Shown here: positions 61,160 to 64,000 of the stretch, in pieces | How positions within the stretch are numbered: position 1 is the first letter of the stretch | How the letters are laid out: every line of letters starts with the position of its first letter | DNA from: Pseudonocardia hierapolitana | GTDB taxonomy: Bacteria; Actinomycetota; Actinomycetes; Mycobacteriales; Pseudonocardiaceae | Direction of reading: 5' to 3' | Assembly: GCF_007994075.1 (NCBI RefSeq) | Contig: NZ_VIWU01000001.1 | Location: 4,898,001-4,962,000 of the forward strand | DNA: 64,000 nt | Notes under the pieces: model-generated | What the model saw: the letters and a program-made list of their open reading frames with translations, nothing else | What the model was told of the DNA's origin: nothing | Databases searched by the model: none | Position numbers and translations under genes: made by a program

Positions 61160-61597
61160 CTACTCGTGCGCGGGTACCACCAGCACCGGCCGGTGCTGGC
61201 GCTGGATGACCCCGTGCGAGATCGACGGGTCCATCAGCCTGCCCAGGGCGCGGCGCAGGCCTTCCCCGCGGGATCCGACGACGATCAGCAGGGCGTCGTG
61301 CTCCTCCGCCGCGGTGCAGAGCACCTTCGCCGGGTCGCCGTGGCGCGCCTCGTAGGTCCACGGGACCGGGGCGTCGATGAGCATGCCCTCGACGTGGCGC
61401 CGCTCGGCGGCGACGGCCTCGGCGCCCCGTTGCTCCCAGTCCGGGGCGTCGATGTTGATCGGGTAGTCGTGCAGGTCGATCACGTGCACGACGTGCAGGC
61501 GCCCGCCGAGCCGCTGCGCGAGATCGACCGCGGCGTGCAGGGCGTGGTCGCTGGACGGGTCCTGGCCGTGGCCGACGACCAGGGTGGGGTCGCTCAT
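61160..61597 (-). CDS. Universal stress protein (UspA family)
   Basis: A protein of 145 residues. The alpha/beta fold starts PTLVVGHGQDPSSDHALHAA and ends with VVGSRGEGLRRALGRLMDPS then a PVLVVPAHE strand. The ATP-binding motif G-x2-G-x9-G-S/T is degenerate (GSRGEGLRRALGRLMDP), so nucleotide binding is uncertain. It probably acts in stress adaptation. The region 61016-61159 on the plus strand shows no gene. Confidence 0.85.
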   Translation of the reverse strand: MSDPTLVVGHGQDPSSDHALHAAVDLAQRLGGRLHVVHVIDLHDYPINIDAPDWEQRGAEAVAAERRHVEGMLIDAPVPWTYEARHGDPAKVLCTAAEEHDALLIVVGSRGEGLRRALGRLMDPSISHGVIQRQHRPVLVVPAHE

Positions 61598-61641
61598 CGC
61601 GTCCTCCCGGGGTCTGGAGGATCAGTGTCGCGGATCGCCGG

Positions 61642-62019
61642 TCAGGTGACCACGGTCAGCGCCGCCCACCAGCCGATCGCGGCCGCGAGCAGCCCGGCGG
61701 CGACGCTGCCTGCGACGTACGCGAGCGCGGTGCCGCGGGCCTTGCCCTCGAGGAGCGAGAACGCCTCGTAACCGAAGGTGCTGTAGGTGGTCAGCGCTCC
61801 GCAGAACCCGGTACCCGCGGCCGCCGACACGGCTGCCGGGAGCACCGCCGCGGCGCCGGTGAGGGCGCCGAGCACGAAGGAGCCGATCATGTTGACCGTG
61901 AACGTGCCCCACGGGAACCGGCTCCCGTGCCGGGCCTGGACGGCGCGGTCCACCACGAACCGGAGCGGCGCGCCCACGGCTGCGCCGAGCGCGACCCAGA
62001 GCACGGTCGCGGTGTTCAT
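61642..62019 (-). CDS. Fluoride channel subunit FluC/CrcB, second of a pair
   Basis: A protein of 125 residues with four membrane helices. The channel motifs are [11 protein letters not shown] and [16 protein letters not shown], with the polar track and central sodium site typical of FluC. Its ATG overlaps the stop of the first crcB gene by 4 nt (ATGA). In actinobacteria and other Gram-positives two such subunits of opposite topology form the channel that removes fluoride from the cytoplasm. Confidence 0.92.
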   Translation of the reverse strand: MNTATVLWVALGAAVGAPLRFVVDRAVQARHGSRFPWGTFTVNMIGSFVLGALTGAAAVLPAAVSAAAGTGFCGALTTYSTFGYEAFSLLEGKARGTALAYVAGSVAAGLLAAAIGWWAALTVVT

Positions 62020-62453
62020 CGGATCGGCTCCGCCGGCCGGCCGGGTGACCGGCCCGCGAGCAACCGGGTGGTGACGACCCCGCCTCCGCACCCCAGCACG
62101 GCGAGCGCGGGCGTGGCCACCACGTAGCCGATCGCGGCGCCCGGACGACCGGCCGACAGCAGCGTCAGCGTCTCGACCGTTGCGGTGGAGAAGGTGGTGT
62201 ACCCGCCGAGCACGCCGACACCGAGGAACGGGCGGACCAGCCGGTGGGCGTGCCGCAGCTCGGTGATCACGACCATGAGCACGCCGATCAGGACGCAGCC
62301 GGAGAGGTTGACGAGCAGCGTCGACCACGGCCACGCGCCGTCCGCGTGCGGGAGCAGGGCACCGACGCCGTAGCGGGCCTCCGCCCCGAGCACGCCGCCC
62401 GCCGCGATCGCGGCGAGCACGTCCGTCCGAAGCCCGGTCGGCGACGCGGTCAC
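62016..62453 (-). CDS. Fluoride channel subunit FluC/CrcB, first of a pair
   Basis: A protein of 145 residues with four helices. Motifs are [14 protein letters not shown] (the usual NxxG is kept, but the following Ser is Cys) and [16 protein letters not shown]. An N-terminal basic stretch distinguishes it from the second copy, in line with opposite membrane orientation. GTG 62453 overlaps the glgX stop (GTGA), so glgX, crcB1 and crcB2 form one coupled transcript. No fluoride riboswitch is seen, because the genes have no own leader. Confidence 0.91.
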   Translation of the reverse strand: MTASPTGLRTDVLAAIAAGGVLGAEARYGVGALLPHADGAWPWSTLLVNLSGCVLIGVLMVVITELRHAHRLVRPFLGVGVLGGYTTFSTATVETLTLLSAGRPGAAIGYVVATPALAVLGCGGGVVTTRLLAGRSPGRPAEPIR

Positions 62454-64000
62454 GGCGTGCGGAGGAGGATGAGCGAGCGCGGTGGGAGGGTGATGGTCGT
62501 GTCGCCGAGGAGCGGGCGCGAGGTGGCCGGGACCCCGTCCGGTCGCGTGCTGTCCAGCTCGGGCGTGTACGGGCCGCCCGGGGGCAGAGTGGCGGCCACG
62601 GCCTCCGTTCCCGCGTGCAGGAGCAGCAGCCACTCGCCGCGCAGGAGCCCGAGCGTGCGCAGGTCGGCGTCGTGCCAGTCGGGCCCGCCGATGCGGCGGC
62701 CGGACGGGTGCCACCAGAGCACCTCGCCGTCGCGGTAGAACCGGTCGCGGTGCAGCGCGGGGGAGCTGCGCCGGATCCGCGCCACCCTGGCGGTGAACGC
62801 GGCGAGGGCCTCGTCCCGCCGCGACCAGTCCACCCAGGACGTCTCGTCGTCCAGGCAGTACGCGTTGTTGTTGCCCTGCTGGGTGCGCCACAGCTCGTCG
62901 CCTGCCAGCAGCATGGGCGTGCCGGTGGACAGCAGCAGCGTGCCCAGCATCGCCCGCGCGGTGGCGAGCCGGCGGGCCGCGCGCGCCGGGGAGGCGGTCT
63001 CGCCCTCCTCGCCGAAGTTCTGCGACCGGTTGTCGTCGGTGCCGTCGCGGTTGTCCTCGCCGTTGCGCTCGTTGTGCTTGCGCTCGTAGGAGACCAGGTC
63101 GCGCAGGGTGAAGCCGTCGTGAGCGGTGACGAAGTTGATCGACGCCCACGGTCGCCGCCCGGAGATCCGGTACAGGTCGGAGCTCCCGGCGAGCCGCGAC
63201 GCGACCTCGCCGATGCTGCCGTGGCCACGCCAGAAGTCGCGCACGGCGTCGCGGTAGCGGCCGTTCCACTCCGACCACGCCACGCCGAACCCACCGACCC
63301 GGTAGCCCTCGCCCGTGGCGTCCCACGGCTCGGCGATGAGCTTGACCGTCGACAGGACCGGATCGACGGCGATCGCCGTGAGCAGCGGCGCGTGCGGGTC
63401 GAAGGGGCCGGAGCGGGGCCTGCCGAGCACGCTCGCCAGGTCGATGCGGAAGCCGTCGACGCCCATCACCGTGACCCAGTACCGCATCGCGTCGCACACC
63501 AGGCGGATGACGGTGGGCGAGCCGGCGTCGAGGGTGTTCCCGGTGCCGGTGATGTCGGCGTCGTGGCCGTCGCTGCGCAGCGAGTAGTAGGCGGGGGCGT
63601 CCAGCCCGCGGTAGGACAGCGTCGTGCCGCCGATCCCGCCCTCGGCGGTGTGGTTCGGCACGAAGTCGAGGATCACCTCGATGCCTGCGGTGTGCAGCGC
63701 GGCCACCATCGCGCGGAACTCCTCGATCTCCGCGCCCTGCCGGCTCGCGTACCGGGGGTTCGGGGCGAGGAAGCCCAGCGTGGCGTAGCCCCAGTAGTTC
63801 GAGCGTCCGCGCTCCAGGAGCGGCGGCTCGTCCGCGACGGCCGCGACCGGCAGCAGCTCGACGGCCGTGACGCCGAGCCGGCACAGGTGCTCGATCACGG
63901 CGGGATGGGCGAGGCCCAGGTACGTGCCGCGGTGTTCGGGCGGCACCTCAGGGTGCAGCTTCGTGTAGCCGCGCACGTGGAGCTCGGCGATCACCGTCTC
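62450..64000 (-). CDS. glgX: Glycogen debranching enzyme GlgX, N-terminus outside the window
   Basis: About 516 residues of a GH13_11 isoamylase-type enzyme that removes alpha-1,6-linked short branches from phosphorylase-limited glucan. Visible motifs are [15 protein letters not shown] at the edge, [15 protein letters not shown], the nucleophile Asp in [13 protein letters not shown], the Glu in [14 protein letters not shown], and [20 protein letters not shown]. The full family length is about 700, so roughly 190 residues lie beyond base 64000. It works with GlgP (8 kb away). The crcB pair is coupled downstream. Confidence 0.95.
   Translation of the reverse strand, partial: ETVIAELHVRGYTKLHPEVPPEHRGTYLGLAHPAVIEHLCRLGVTAVELLPVAAVADEPPLLERGRSNYWGYATLGFLAPNPRYASRQGAEIEEFRAMVAALHTAGIEVILDFVPNHTAEGGIGGTTLSYRGLDAPAYYSLRSDGHDADITGTGNTLDAGSPTVIRLVCDAMRYWVTVMGVDGFRIDLASVLGRPRSGPFDPHAPLLTAIAVDPVLSTVKLIAEPWDATGEGYRVGGFGVAWSEWNGRYRDAVRDFWRGHGSIGEVASRLAGSSDLYRISGRRPWASINFVTAHDGFTLRDLVSYERKHNERNGEDNRDGTDDNRSQNFGEEGETASPARAARRLATARAMLGTLLLSTGTPMLLAGDELWRTQQGNNNAYCLDDETSWVDWSRRDEALAAFTARVARIRRSSPALHRDRFYRDGEVLWWHPSGRRIGGPDWHDADLRTLGLLRGEWLLLLHAGTEAVAATLPPGGPYTPELDSTRPDGVPATSRPLLGDTTITLPPRSLILLRTP

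Noticed and set aside
1..64000. tRNA, rRNA, CRISPR array, intact transposase, prophage or biosynthetic cluster
   Set aside because: No T-loop-like or rRNA-like stretch, no regularly spaced 25-40 bp repeats, and no integrase, transposase, capsid or multi-enzyme synthase gene was seen on either strand.

Overview
The window is a very GC-rich chromosomal segment with strong G/C third-position bias, many GTG starts and many leaderless promoters. The gene set (NucS mismatch endonuclease, GlgE-pathway glucan enzymes, crotonyl-CoA carboxylase/reductase, MeaB, FmdB zinc ribbon, DUF2029 mannosyltransferase-like protein, ECF sigma with SnoaL tail) points to an actinobacterium. Pseudonocardiaceae, perhaps Pseudonocardia, is my inference. 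I see no rRNA, tRNA, CRISPR array, intact insertion sequence or origin. It reads as core chromosome with short regulated accessory units and several deletion scars.

Layout. 0-4 kb: ends of an amino-acid ABC transporter locus, an ECHDC3-like crotonase, and a TetR/cytochrome P450 pair. 4-8.5 kb: a TPR-type membrane protein, a 164-bp element with terminal inverted repeats, a divergent NUDIX/WYL pair, nucS and a vapC remnant. 8.5-17.7 kb: acyl-CoA metabolism (aldehyde dehydrogenase, a tandem-fused 3-hydroxyacyl-CoA dehydrogenase, ccr, methylmalonyl-CoA epimerase, thiolase, meaB) with a DivIVA-like coiled-coil gene among them. 17.8-25.6 kb: regulators (XRE, MarR, LacI), a pentapeptide-type membrane protein, thioredoxin-TPR, an adenosine-deaminase-like enzyme, and the scar of a deleted sugar ABC transporter beside its LacI regulator. 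25.6-36.5 kb: secreted metallopeptidases, a DUF2029 glycosyltransferase, glgB with a long disordered tail, and a histidine kinase plus FtsX-type ABC unit that lacks a response regulator and the Walker A half of its ATPase. 36.5-39.2 kb: a GntR regulator divergent from leuA, with a leucine leader peptide and attenuator between them. 39.2-49.2 kb: ECF sigma, mak-treS, small regulators, glgE, and a TetR/hydrolase pair around a large palindromic operator. 49.3-56 kb: F420/PPOX protein, two MFS transporters, Rrf2 and glgP. 56-60.3 kb: a three-gene operon of DHA2 exporter, rifampicin-phosphotransferase-like enzyme and TetR. 60.3-64 kb: FmdB, universal stress protein, a FluC pair and the 3' part of glgX.

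How the genes work together. treS, mak, glgE and glgB form the trehalose-to-alpha-glucan route, and glgP and glgX break glucan down. Here they are scattered over 36 kb among unrelated genes instead of forming one cluster. ccr, epimerase, thiolase, the tandem dehydrogenase and meaB fit acetoacetyl-CoA/crotonyl-CoA conversion to ethylmalonyl-CoA and methylmalonyl-CoA. The strongest regulatory reads are the leuA attenuator, the 42-bp TetR operator, the exporter/phosphotransferase promoter-operator, and the AACTGC boxes shared by the Rrf2 gene and its neighbouring exporter gene.
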